Origin: Maricaulis sp.
Lineage (GTDB): Bacteria; Pseudomonadota; Alphaproteobacteria; Caulobacterales; Maricaulaceae
DNA length: 64,000 nucleotides
Direction: 5' to 3'
Assembly (NCBI RefSeq): GCF_017643475.1
Contig: NZ_JAEPNI010000004.1
Location: 1-64,000 of the forward strand
Positions 1 through 6,070 of the stretch are shown piece after piece; positions within the stretch are counted from its first letter, which is position 1; every line of letters starts with the position of its first letter. The notes under the pieces are model-generated. The model searched no databases. It saw only the letters and a list, made by a program, of their open reading frames with translations, and had not been told where the DNA came from. A program made the position numbers and the translations under genes.

Positions 1-306
1 CCGCCCCTGCCAGAGATAACCGGTCCATCCCTCGCGCGCATTGATATGTCGGGTATAGCGCTGATGCGCCTGCGCCACCGCCCGGGACAGACCGCCCTCA
101 TCGGCCGGTTCCAGAACCAGGTGGACATGATTGGGCATCAGACACCAGGCCCAGCAGTGCACGCGAAACTGCGCACACGCCGCCGCCATCAGATCGCGAT
201 AAAGCGCGTAATCGGTGTCTTCAAAGAAGGTCTGCTGACGACGATTACCCCGCTGGGTCACGTGGTGCGGATATCCGGGCAGGACGAGGCGCGCTTGGCG
301 AGGCAT
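1..306 (-). CDS. REP-associated tyrosine transposase (Y1_Tnp/RAYT), 3' part beyond the window
   Basis: Reading the minus strand from the ATG at 306 gives 102 open codons up to the window edge. The start MPRQARLVLPGYPHHVTQRGN is followed by CLMPNHVHLVLEP. The HVH (His-hydrophobic-His) and the PHHVTQRGN block are the hallmarks of the IS200/RAYT single-strand transposase family (HUH enzymes), which process palindromic REP sequences. The catalytic tyrosine would lie further on, outside the window. A copy of the end sequence shared with the short elements at 1237-1848 lies 67 bases upstream (373-390), which suggests that the gene belongs to the same repeat family. The product is a DNA-nicking protein acting in the cytoplasm. 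The family call is firm; whether the gene is intact cannot be seen. Confidence 0.85.
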   Translation of the reverse strand, partial: MPRQARLVLPGYPHHVTQRGNRRQQTFFEDTDYALYRDLMAAACAQFRVHCWAWCLMPNHVHLVLEPADEGGLSRAVAQAHQRYTRHINAREGWTGYLWQGR

Positions 307-372
307 GCGCGCAGAATGGCTGCCAGGACACCCTAACGCAACCGGTGATTGATTTCACACGGGAGGGATGGG

Positions 373-390
373 GGTGTGTCCCTGTTTTTT
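373..390 (-). repeat. Solo copy of the short-element end, upstream of the RAYT gene
   Basis: GGTGTGTCCCTGTTTTTT is the reverse complement of the left end (AAAAAACAGGGACACACC) of the two elements at 1237 and 1707. It has one GT fewer than those copies. Its place just upstream of the transposase start ties the transposase to the repeats. Confidence 0.6.
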
Positions 391-540
391 GCAACAATTC
401 TAACATCACACAAAGCCCCCAATGCGGCGGGGACCCTAATGCACAATTTTGAGGTGTTTCAAGAGGGAATTTTGTTGCGCCTCACCACCGCACGCTGAAA
501 TTGTTCTAAAATGGTCAACGCAGGTTGGCGGCAAGGTGTG

Positions 541-570
541 GTGTGGGAGGGTGTGGAAAAGTGTTTGGGG
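541..570 (+). promoter_or_regulatory. Three 10-bp phased GTGT(G/T) repeats, MraZ-box-like
   Basis: Three decamers in a row, GTGTGGGAGG, GTGTGGAAAA and GTGTTTGGGG, repeat on exact helical phase. MraZ is known to bind runs of TGGG-type repeats at 10-bp spacing ahead of its own gene, mraZ. An AAGG(A)-ATG follows at 573-580, but the frame closes after 17 codons and is not MraZ. This may be an orphaned mraZ control region or chance; it is a pattern match only. Confidence 0.3.
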
Positions 571-677
571 CGAAGGATGGATACTAATCGGAAGTTTGGC
601 GACTCGCGGTCTCGACATCCTCACCTATAGATCGAGCGAGGCGACAGCCTCAGTTCATTCGAAAGTCGTGTCCAATC

Positions 678-1151
678 TCAATCATTACGCTCCTCACAAT
701 TACCTCTCCCGAGAACGGCAGCTCCATCAATCTCGCCCAAAAACCACCCCGCGTGGTCAACGAACTGAAAACGCCCCGTTGGTCGATAGTAAGTAGCCAT
801 CATGCCACGCGAATATGGGCAAGTAATAAATGTTGTCGCAGACCAACAAGCAAGCTCCGGTCGATCCTCCCCTGCGAAATAAAGAACATAATCGAGCGGC
901 ATCAACTCAGTATCGTGATCAAATAGTTCTCGTTTTGGAGCAAGCGTTCGATCGTCAACTCGTCTGAGCTCCAATCTCAGCTCAAGCCTCTCAGATTCGT
1001 ATCCGACGTTATCTTCACCTTCATCCTCCTCTAGGTAGGCAAGTTCAGAAGTCCGGCACGTTACCAAACTGGGGAGGGGCGGAGGACCGAGCGACCAATC
1101 AGGCTGAGTAACCGCAACTACCCCCGCAACCAAAAAAGGCATTTCAAACAT
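678..1151 (-). CDS. Hypothetical acidic protein, 157 aa
   Basis: I recognise no family. The protein has an acidic stretch near residues 39-47 (YLEEDEGED), then an Arg/Glu-rich segment, and a C-terminal half with FQFVDHAGWFLGEIDG that looks like a folded domain. There is no signal peptide or membrane segment. The DNA is less GC-rich than the neighbouring core genes, as expected for an accessory gene. The ribosome site before the ATG at 1151 is weak. It lies between the truncated RAYT gene and the first copy of the short repeat, so it is probably cargo of a repeat-rich island. It is probably real because the codons are used without the low-complexity pattern of shadow frames. Confidence 0.5.
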   Translation of the reverse strand: MFEMPFLVAGVVAVTQPDWSLGPPPLPSLVTCRTSELAYLEEDEGEDNVGYESERLELRLELRRVDDRTLAPKRELFDHDTELMPLDYVLYFAGEDRPELACWSATTFITCPYSRGMMATYYRPTGRFQFVDHAGWFLGEIDGAAVLGRGNCEERND

Positions 1152-1236
1152 AGAACTCGCTCACTTTCAAATCATTCTCATATGGCCGCACCCAAAGCGC
1201 AGAGACCAAGAAACAGCATATTAGCAGACCTTCCAA

Positions 1237-1378
1237 AAAACAGGGACACACACCATTTATTCCCCGTCCAGACGCGGGCGTCCACGTGCGCGGGGGCGTA
1301 GCTGGCGAGTGGACTTGGTCTCCAGACTGTCCAACCCGACCGGAGCGCCCATCGTAATCGGTACGTGTCCCCGTTTTC
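1237..1378 (+). mobile_element. Short nonautonomous element, copy A (about 142 bp)
   Basis: The element runs from AAAACAGGGACACACACC to GTACGTGTCCCCGTTTT. Its ends form an imperfect inverted repeat: AAAACAGGGACAC against AAAACGGGGACAC, 12 of 13. The interior is GC-rich and carries no gene. A near-identical copy lies in the same orientation at 1707. I see no clear target-site duplication. It is MITE-like in form; whether it is moved by a RAYT enzyme or by a DDE transposase is unknown. Confidence 0.75.
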
Positions 1379-1380
1379 TG

Positions 1381-1432
1381 TAGCGGCGTGGATCTCCTTG
1401 AGCTTGGCGATGGAGACCTTGGTGTAGGCCTA
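1381..1432 (-). pseudogene. Remnant of a tyrosine recombinase C-terminus
   Basis: The minus strand encodes AYTKVSIAKLKEIHAAT. This resembles the last residues of transposon/phage-type tyrosine recombinases, where the active-site Tyr is followed by a xVSIxKLKxIH tail. Only about 17 codons remain; the frame then runs straight into repeat copy A, and upstream there is no related coding sequence. It looks like a leftover from an integrated element that was cut by the repeat. The short length limits certainty. Confidence 0.4.
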
Positions 1433-1433
1433 A

Positions 1434-1667
1434 CTACTTTTTCTCTTTTGATCTCCAAACAGAAAACTTTGAAAAGTCATCGACTATAAGTCTGTGGCAA
1501 TCTCTATCAATATAAACCATTCCGCATTTACAACTTATATTATCGTTTGGAATTGATGGTATATATTCACCACAATTTTCGCACTTATAATGCAAATCGA
1601 AATCAGATGGCACTTCAGACGGCTTGCCGTACGTGTTTCCAACTAGCTTCATTTTATCTACTTCCAT
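1434..1667 (-). CDS. Small putative zinc-ribbon protein, 77 aa
   Basis: The protein has four cysteines arranged as YKCENCGEY and ISCKCGM, a CxxC plus CxC pair about 15 residues apart that could hold one zinc. The rest is short and charged (KLVGNTYGK at the N-terminus, FSVWRSKEKK at the C-terminus). The DNA is strikingly AT-rich compared with the rest of the window. The second ATG (1652) is preceded by GGAAG and may be the true start. It lies between two same-orientation copies of the short element, so it may be a passenger gene acquired from a low-GC donor. Function unknown. Confidence 0.55.
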   Translation of the reverse strand: MEVDKMKLVGNTYGKPSEVPSDFDLHYKCENCGEYIPSIPNDNISCKCGMVYIDRDCHRLIVDDFSKFSVWRSKEKK

Positions 1668-1706
1668 TCACTACAGCCGAGTATCCATCATTGATCAGCT
1701 GCTGAG

Positions 1707-1848
1707 AAAAACAGGGACACACACCATTTATTCCCTGTCCAGACGCGGGCGTCCACGTGCGCGGGGGCGTAGCTGGCGAGTGGACTTGGTTTCGAGACTG
1801 TCCAACCCGTCCGGAGCGCCCATCGTAATTGGTACGTGTCCCCTTTTT
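1707..1848 (+). mobile_element. Short nonautonomous element, copy B (about 142 bp)
   Basis: This copy is nearly identical to copy A at 1237 over its whole length, differing at only a few positions (for example GGTCTCC against GGTTTCG, CCCGACC against CCCGTCC). Its ends are AAAAACAGGGACACACACC and GTACGTGTCCCC followed by a T-run. Same orientation as copy A. The two copies bracket the 77-aa gene and the recombinase remnant. Confidence 0.75.
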
Positions 1849-1872
1849 TTTGAATGAATTCGGGGGAAGAGG

Positions 1873-1978
1873 AAAAATGGGGCACACACATTTTCTAATT
1901 CGAATTTCGGCCAACACGCCAACTGCCACTAGCTACGCAAAACATTCCACGGGCTGGCGTTAAATGGTGTGTCCCTGT
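1873..1978. repeat. Decayed element with related inverted ends, copy C
   Basis: The left end AAAAATGGGGCACACACATTT and the right end AAATGGTGTGTCCCTGT are degenerate forms of the end found in copies A and B, facing each other as inverted repeats about 105 bases apart. The interior differs from copies A and B. I read it as an older, diverged member or a pair of solo ends. Confidence 0.45.
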
Positions 1979-2071
1979 CATGTTGCAGCGATGGATTTTG
2001 GTCGAAATCACCCACAAACCCTGTAGAGGTTTTAGTCTCACTTCAAAGTGGATCAAATAAGAAGGATGGAC

Positions 2072-2587
2072 ATGCTTGGTTCGGGTAATCTTTCTGTGAA
2101 CAAAAATATGTGGAGTGTCACTCCGTCAATCGGCGAACTCGTGGCTGCGAGTGCTCCTGCCTTGTTTGCTCGATTTGGTGACCACCCACTCTCCCCCGAG
2201 TTGGTCGGAGAGGCGGTGTTGGCTGCGACCGAAATCAGTGTGGTGGAAACCGCCAAGGTTGCGGATACCGATCCGTTTTCGCTTAAACCACAGGGCACGA
2301 ACGAGTGGCAGCGGGAGATACAAACACGCGGCGGCTTCCGTACCGTGGCCGCTGCGCATAAGCCGCTGATAGTCGTGCGTTTTCGCTTGTTCGAAAACGA
2401 GTTCAAACTGGCAGGCAGGCATCAATCTCGCGTTGACCTATGGGAGGAAGGAAATCGGCGGTTTGGCCCTGTTCAAGAAGTAGTTTTACCACGAGCGTCC
2501 AACGCCACTGAGATTGGCGAAGCAATGATCAACATCGCTAAATCCTGCAAAAGCGTCTTCGGGTCGGTCTTCTCTGAAGAGCGATAA
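2072..2587 (+). CDS. Hypothetical protein, 171 aa
   Basis: I recognise no family. I chose the ATG at 2072 because AGAAGG lies 6 bases before it; a GTG at 2048 and an ATG at 2066 are in frame but poorly placed. The middle section (GGFRTVAAAHKPLIVVRFRLFENEF) looks like a beta-rich core, and the protein ends in a helix (AMINIAKSCKSVFGSVF). There is no signal peptide or membrane span. It is the last gene of the accessory stretch, stands alone, and is transcribed against the long minus-strand run that ends at 3153. Confidence 0.55.
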   Translation: MLGSGNLSVNKNMWSVTPSIGELVAASAPALFARFGDHPLSPELVGEAVLAATEISVVETAKVADTDPFSLKPQGTNEWQREIQTRGGFRTVAAAHKPLIVVRFRLFENEFKLAGRHQSRVDLWEEGNRRFGPVQEVVLPRASNATEIGEAMINIAKSCKSVFGSVFSEER

Positions 2588-3058
2588 ACGGGGCCAGGAG
2601 AGAAGCCTGGACAGACACATTCTTCGCGCCACGCCCCAAAGTATTGCCATGCCGCGAGAACGAGCGTCACACGGTCTGACCGCATTCCAGATCGGCGCCT
2701 CGCCCGGCACTCGGATGGCTGAGGACACCCGGACGAGCCGGGCGATGACGGAGGTGGTGTTAAAAGCGCCGTCCCCACAAAAGTTGGGATCCAGTTCGTC
2801 GAACGATTCTGGTTCAGGAATAAGCCGCGAACATCGGCCCGCTTCGAACTAGGCCCTGATCTTCATCAGGGTGACGGCGGAGTGCGAGCTAACACTCTGC
2901 CAATCCGCAAACGCACCCCCCAGTCATTTTCCCCGCCCTTGTGGCGGGGTCTGGTTGACGGGAAGAACAATCACCACCGCATGCCGGGCCCCGCAATGAA
3001 TGCGGGGGAAGGTGATTGGGGCGGCTTGCGGTGACGATAGGCGGACTGCGAAAGGCCC
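2588..3058. other. Gene-free stretch with palindromic repeats
   Basis: I see no supportable gene; a 67-codon frame at 2649 has no ribosome site and no family signature. The stretch carries two GC-rich palindromes (2931-2949 and 2989-3007) and leads into the isomerase-tail remnant at 3059. Confidence 0.5.
2931..3007. repeat. Pair of GC-rich palindromes, REP-like
   Basis: CCCCGCC-cttgt-GGCGGGG (2931-2949) and CCCCGCA-atgaa-TGCGGGG (2989-3007) are perfect 7-bp stems 39 bases apart. Neither is followed by a T-run on either strand, so they are better read as short intergenic palindromic repeats than as terminators. Such repeats are natural substrates of RAYT enzymes, and a RAYT gene lies at 1-306. 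Confidence 0.45.
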
Positions 3059-3107
3059 CTACACCACTGTCTTCGCATAAACAGCACGGTCAATATCCAC
3101 CAGTTCC
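3059..3107 (-). pseudogene. Detached 3' end of an isomerase gene; 45-bp repeat of 4450-4494
   Basis: The minus strand reads RELVDIDRAVYAKTVV followed by TAG. The same VDIDRAVYAKTVV occurs inside the gene at 3153-4787, near residue 113. The DNA of the two copies (3063-3107 and 4450-4494) matches at 41 of 45 bases, and most differences are silent. This copy carries the stop codon that the upstream copy lacks. It looks like the original end of the isomerase, separated from its gene by an insertion. Confidence 0.6.
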
Positions 3108-3152
3108 CGACTCGCCAGTCAGGAATTTGGTCAGCGGCTGCTCCTGGCGGTG

Positions 3153-4787
3153 TCATCCCAGTGCAAACTCGGCACATAGATCGGGCAAGTTGGTCGTAGC
3201 CCTGACCACGCCTTCCTCAAGATCGAATTCGAGTTCAACCAGGTCTGTACCGAAATGTGTGGAGATGTTGTGGGATAGATGCTCCATGACAGCCTGCGCG
3301 AAAATTCCTACCAGCAAGCGCATCTCGCCCGCCGGGACCGGAATCCAGCTCTTTCCGTGTTCAACATCCAGCGTGAGGATGGGCTCCTTCGCCGTCGTAG
3401 GTTTCCGCTGGAAACTGGCGTGCAGAAAAAAGTGGCGCGGACTCTCCGAACGCTCCTTGACGAGGAGCCCCGTCAGACAATCTGCCAAGTCAACAAGCGC
3501 ATCAGCGTCAAACTCGACCAATCTCCAGCGCGTATAATGAGTGAGTGAAAGCCCGATCTCATCTGCGCACCAGTCCGCCCTATCCCCCAACTGCTCTGCT
3601 GCGGTAGCAAAAACCGGCCAGAGAGACATCGGCTCAACAGAAAGTATGGGTTGCGCACAAAGAAATGTCGCCTGCTGGATAAACTGAACGGCCGCATCGC
3701 CCCTACAGTTTACAGTGAGGACAAATGCTTCGGGGGCGGATTCCTGTGCGGTCGCCAACTCCGACTGCAAACGTGCCACGGTTTCAATCACACCGATGGA
3801 AGCGGTCGCGCTGATTTCGTCTCGTGGCACCCAGCGCACGCCACCACTATCCAGTGCCTGAAGCACCTCCACCGAACGAAAAAAGCCCAGATTGATCACC
3901 CTGATAAACAAAGTGTCCACGTTGCCCTTAGCAGCCAGGTTTTCCGCCTGCAGCCTGTCTCCAACAAAAGCGAGCCCCGGATCCGGCTGACTTAGGTCAG
4001 GAGAGACCGAGAGCGCCTCCCAAATCGGAGCTGCCACCGCATAGTCTATGGAAATTGCATCTCCCAGGACGAGTTCATCATTAAGGTCAGGACTCGTAAT
4101 CTTTTTACGCCCGGCGCCAAGTCGCGGCTTTGCAAGCAGCTGATTAACACCCTGAAGATCTGTATCGAGTTCCGATTTCCAGCGCGCGAAAACACGATCG
4201 AGCTTACCCTCATTAGCAATCTCCGCGATACCGGCCAGGACATCGCGCGCGCCCAGCTTCACACCACGGCTGGACGCTGGACGATACGGCAGATGTGCCT
4301 TTCTCCAGAACCAGGCACTCGTATGCCGACTTGATGATCCGTCTGAGGCTTCCGAGTTCCTATTCGGGTCTGTCTCGGTCAGATAGATTCTTACGGCCTC
4401 GTGTAGGAGATCCAACTCGCTGAGGCCCTCAGCCGCGGGTGAACTATTGACCACCGTCTTCGCATAAACAGCGCGATCAATATCCACCACTTCCACACTG
4501 GTCGAGCGCGCTTGCCCTGGCATCGAACACACATTCGCCCTCACCCGTTCGCTCAGATCGGCTTTCTGTTCGACCGTGCGGCCGGGCATGATGCGGAGCT
4601 GGACGTGGATGAAGGAGAAATTGTCCGAGCCATTGCGGGTCATCGAGGCCGGGTGGGAGCGGACCTTGATGTCTTCGGTGCCAAACAGCCCGCTGGCCTG
4701 CATGCCGTCAAAGACGGCGTCCAGGAGATCGGCTTCGCTGATACCGATTTCGCTGAGCGGGGAAAATTCCACGATGGCGTGGGGCAT
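3153..4787 (-). CDS. Chimeric protein: CHMI-like tautomerase domain fused to a 430-aa unknown region
   Basis: Residues 1-113 resemble 5-carboxymethyl-2-hydroxymuconate isomerase: Pro directly after the start Met (MPHAIVEFS), the likely catalytic base of the tautomerase superfamily, and FSFIHVQLRIMPGRT. Members of that family are about 115-130 residues long and would end here. Instead the frame runs on for about 430 residues with no family I recognise, soluble in character, with segments such as VFARWKSELDTDLQGVNQLL and a C-terminal HGKSWIPVPAGEMRLLVGIFAQAVMEHL. The true isomerase end with a stop codon reappears at 3059-3107. It is the last gene of the long minus-strand run, 3 bases after the previous gene. 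The fusion could be functional, or the isomerase may have been captured by an insertion. Confidence 0.7.
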   Translation of the reverse strand: MPHAIVEFSPLSEIGISEADLLDAVFDGMQASGLFGTEDIKVRSHPASMTRNGSDNFSFIHVQLRIMPGRTVEQKADLSERVRANVCSMPGQARSTSVEVVDIDRAVYAKTVVNSSPAAEGLSELDLLHEAVRIYLTETDPNRNSEASDGSSSRHTSAWFWRKAHLPYRPASSRGVKLGARDVLAGIAEIANEGKLDRVFARWKSELDTDLQGVNQLLAKPRLGAGRKKITSPDLNDELVLGDAISIDYAVAAPIWEALSVSPDLSQPDPGLAFVGDRLQAENLAAKGNVDTLFIRVINLGFFRSVEVLQALDSGGVRWVPRDEISATASIGVIETVARLQSELATAQESAPEAFVLTVNCRGDAAVQFIQQATFLCAQPILSVEPMSLWPVFATAAEQLGDRADWCADEIGLSLTHYTRWRLVEFDADALVDLADCLTGLLVKERSESPRHFFLHASFQRKPTTAKEPILTLDVEHGKSWIPVPAGEMRLLVGIFAQAVMEHLSHNISTHFGTDLVELEFDLEEGVVRATTNLPDLCAEFALG

Positions 4788-4790
4788 GTC

Positions 4791-5282
4791 CTAATTCCCT
4801 TTCGGGTCGGGCTGGAAGTCCGGTGTCGGCAGACCGGCACAGGGAAAGACCTCGAGTGGGAGTGCAAAGGGCCCAAGCACGGCGCCTTCGGGATGCGCCT
4901 CTGACACATCCAGGCTGATGGTGAAATAGGCCGCTCCGCGCGGAGCAATGGCCTCGCCTTCGACCGGCCGGTCATCGAGCCGGCCCGGGATACGTTCACC
5001 CAGCTCGCCATTTTCACCGACAAAGGCATGGCCGCCGCCGACCCAGCGCGGGTCCCAGACCCGGGTCCGGCCCATCTCGCGCTGACGGCAGCTATAGAAG
5101 GTCCACAACTGGTGCGATCCGGGCGCGGTGGTGACATCGCTTTCAAAATAGGTGCGCTCGCCATAAGCCTCGATCACGGGCGTTTCGCCGGACAGGTCCG
5201 CCCAGATGAGTACGCCAGGCCGGGAATTGACCGCCTGACCTTCCGCCAGTCCGAGATTGAGTATGAGGGCGAGCAGGATCAT
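4791..5282 (-). CDS. Exported hypothetical protein, 163 aa
   Basis: The N-terminus MILLALILNLGLAEGQA looks like a short signal peptide, so the protein is probably periplasmic. Two cysteines (YSCRQRE near residue 65 and VFPCAG near 149) could form a disulfide. I recognise no family. It starts 4 bases after the DUF1467 gene ends and stops 3 bases before the chimera, so it is co-transcribed with both. Confidence 0.65.
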   Translation of the reverse strand: MILLALILNLGLAEGQAVNSRPGVLIWADLSGETPVIEAYGERTYFESDVTTAPGSHQLWTFYSCRQREMGRTRVWDPRWVGGGHAFVGENGELGERIPGRLDDRPVEGEAIAPRGAAYFTISLDVSEAHPEGAVLGPFALPLEVFPCAGLPTPDFQPDPKGN

Positions 5283-5285
5283 GCC

Positions 5286-5630
5286 CTACCCCCAGCTACC
5301 ATCGCGCGGCAGGAATTCATTGATCACACCGCTTTCGGCGATGGCGAAATAGATGATCCAGACGATCGAGGTGATGACCGTGGTCCACCAGGCCTTCTTG
5401 GCCAGCATCGGCGTGACAGGCGCACCCGGCTCGGAACCTTCCTGGATATCACCGTTTTCCTGTTGCGAGCGCACGCCGACCGGCAGGGTCATGAACAGGA
5501 TCAGCCACCAGCTGATCAGGAAGACCACCAGCCCGTTGACCAGGCCCACACCGCCATCACGCAGGAAAATCCGCGACAGCCACAAAAGGCCGGCGATGAC
5601 GACGGGGGCGATCTGGAGATAGCGGTTCAT
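5286..5630 (-). CDS. DUF1467 family inner-membrane protein, 114 aa
   Basis: Two or three hydrophobic segments (IAPVVIAGLLWL; GLVNGLVVFLISWWLILFMTLPVGVRSQ; WWTTVITSIVWIIYFAIA) and the WWLILFMTLPVGVRSQ block are typical of DUF1467, a small alphaproteobacterial membrane family of unknown role. The start codon shares one base with the epimerase stop (TGATG), so the two are translationally coupled. The same epimerase-DUF1467 pairing next to RNase J is common in alphaproteobacteria. Confidence 0.85.
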   Translation of the reverse strand: MNRYLQIAPVVIAGLLWLSRIFLRDGGVGLVNGLVVFLISWWLILFMTLPVGVRSQQENGDIQEGSEPGAPVTPMLAKKAWWTTVITSIVWIIYFAIAESGVINEFLPRDGSWG

Positions 5631-6046
5631 CAGGACGGCTCCTGCATCAGTTCGATCAGCTGGCCGTTGGAGTTTTTCGGGTGGATGAAAATCACCGGCA
5701 CGCCGTGCGCGCCCAGATAGGGTTCACCGGTGCCCAATACCGTCGCGCCGCGCTCAACCATCGCATCACGCGCCTCGATGATGTCCTTGACCTCAAAACA
5801 CAAATGGTGCTGACCGCCCTTGGGATTGCGCTCAAGGAATTTGTGCACCGGGCTGTCATCACCCAGCGGTGAGAGGAGCTCGATCTCGGAATTGTCCAGG
5901 TGCACAAAGGCGACCCGAACACCCAGTTGCGGGAAATCCTTGGTCTCGGTGGCATCCGTGGCGCCATAGAGCTCGGCATAGGTCTGTTTGGCGGCCTCGA
6001 TGTCCGGAACTGCGACACCGACATGGTTGAGACGTCCGATCTTCAT
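5630..6046 (-). CDS. mce: Methylmalonyl-CoA epimerase
   Basis: This is a 138-aa single-domain glyoxalase/VOC-fold enzyme that interconverts the (S) and (R) forms of methylmalonyl-CoA, a step in propionyl-CoA use. Visible family signatures are GRLNHVGVAVPDIEAA at the N-terminus (first metal His), HHLCFEV in the middle (second metal His) and VIFIHPKNSNGQLIELMQ at the end (metal Glu). The length is normal. It sits 24 bases after rnj and overlaps the DUF1467 gene by one base. Confidence 0.9.
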   Translation of the reverse strand: MKIGRLNHVGVAVPDIEAAKQTYAELYGATDATETKDFPQLGVRVAFVHLDNSEIELLSPLGDDSPVHKFLERNPKGGQHHLCFEVKDIIEARDAMVERGATVLGTGEPYLGAHGVPVIFIHPKNSNGQLIELMQEPS

Positions 6047-6070
6047 CCAGTACTCTCCTTCTTTGCCGCC

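Larger units (their letters stand above)
307..677. other. Gene-free stretch with a mobile-element end and a phased GTGT repeat
   Basis: No convincing gene is present. It contains the element end at 373-390 and the 10-bp phased repeat at 541-570. A short reading frame opens at 578 but shows no recognisable product. Confidence 0.5.

Noticed and set aside
46-336. Plus-strand 96-codon frame opposite the RAYT gene
   Set aside because: It is the complement of the clear Y1 transposase on the minus strand and has no features of its own.
449-796. 115-codon plus-strand frame starting in the phased repeat region
   Set aside because: It has no family signature, overlaps the 678-1151 gene, and reads through the GTGT repeats as low-complexity Trp/Val/Gly.
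1144-1929. Several 60-105-codon frames within the 142-bp elements on both strands
   Set aside because: They arise because the element is GC-rich and present twice; the same peptide (for example ASYAPAHVDARV) appears in both copies and stops at the element ends.
2649-2852. 67-codon plus-strand frame after the 171-aa gene
   Set aside because: No ribosome site, Ser/Arg-rich composition typical of chance frames.
2931-3007. GC-rich palindromes as transcription terminators of the long minus-strand run
   Set aside because: Neither stem is followed by a T-run on the minus strand, so I list them as palindromic repeats only.
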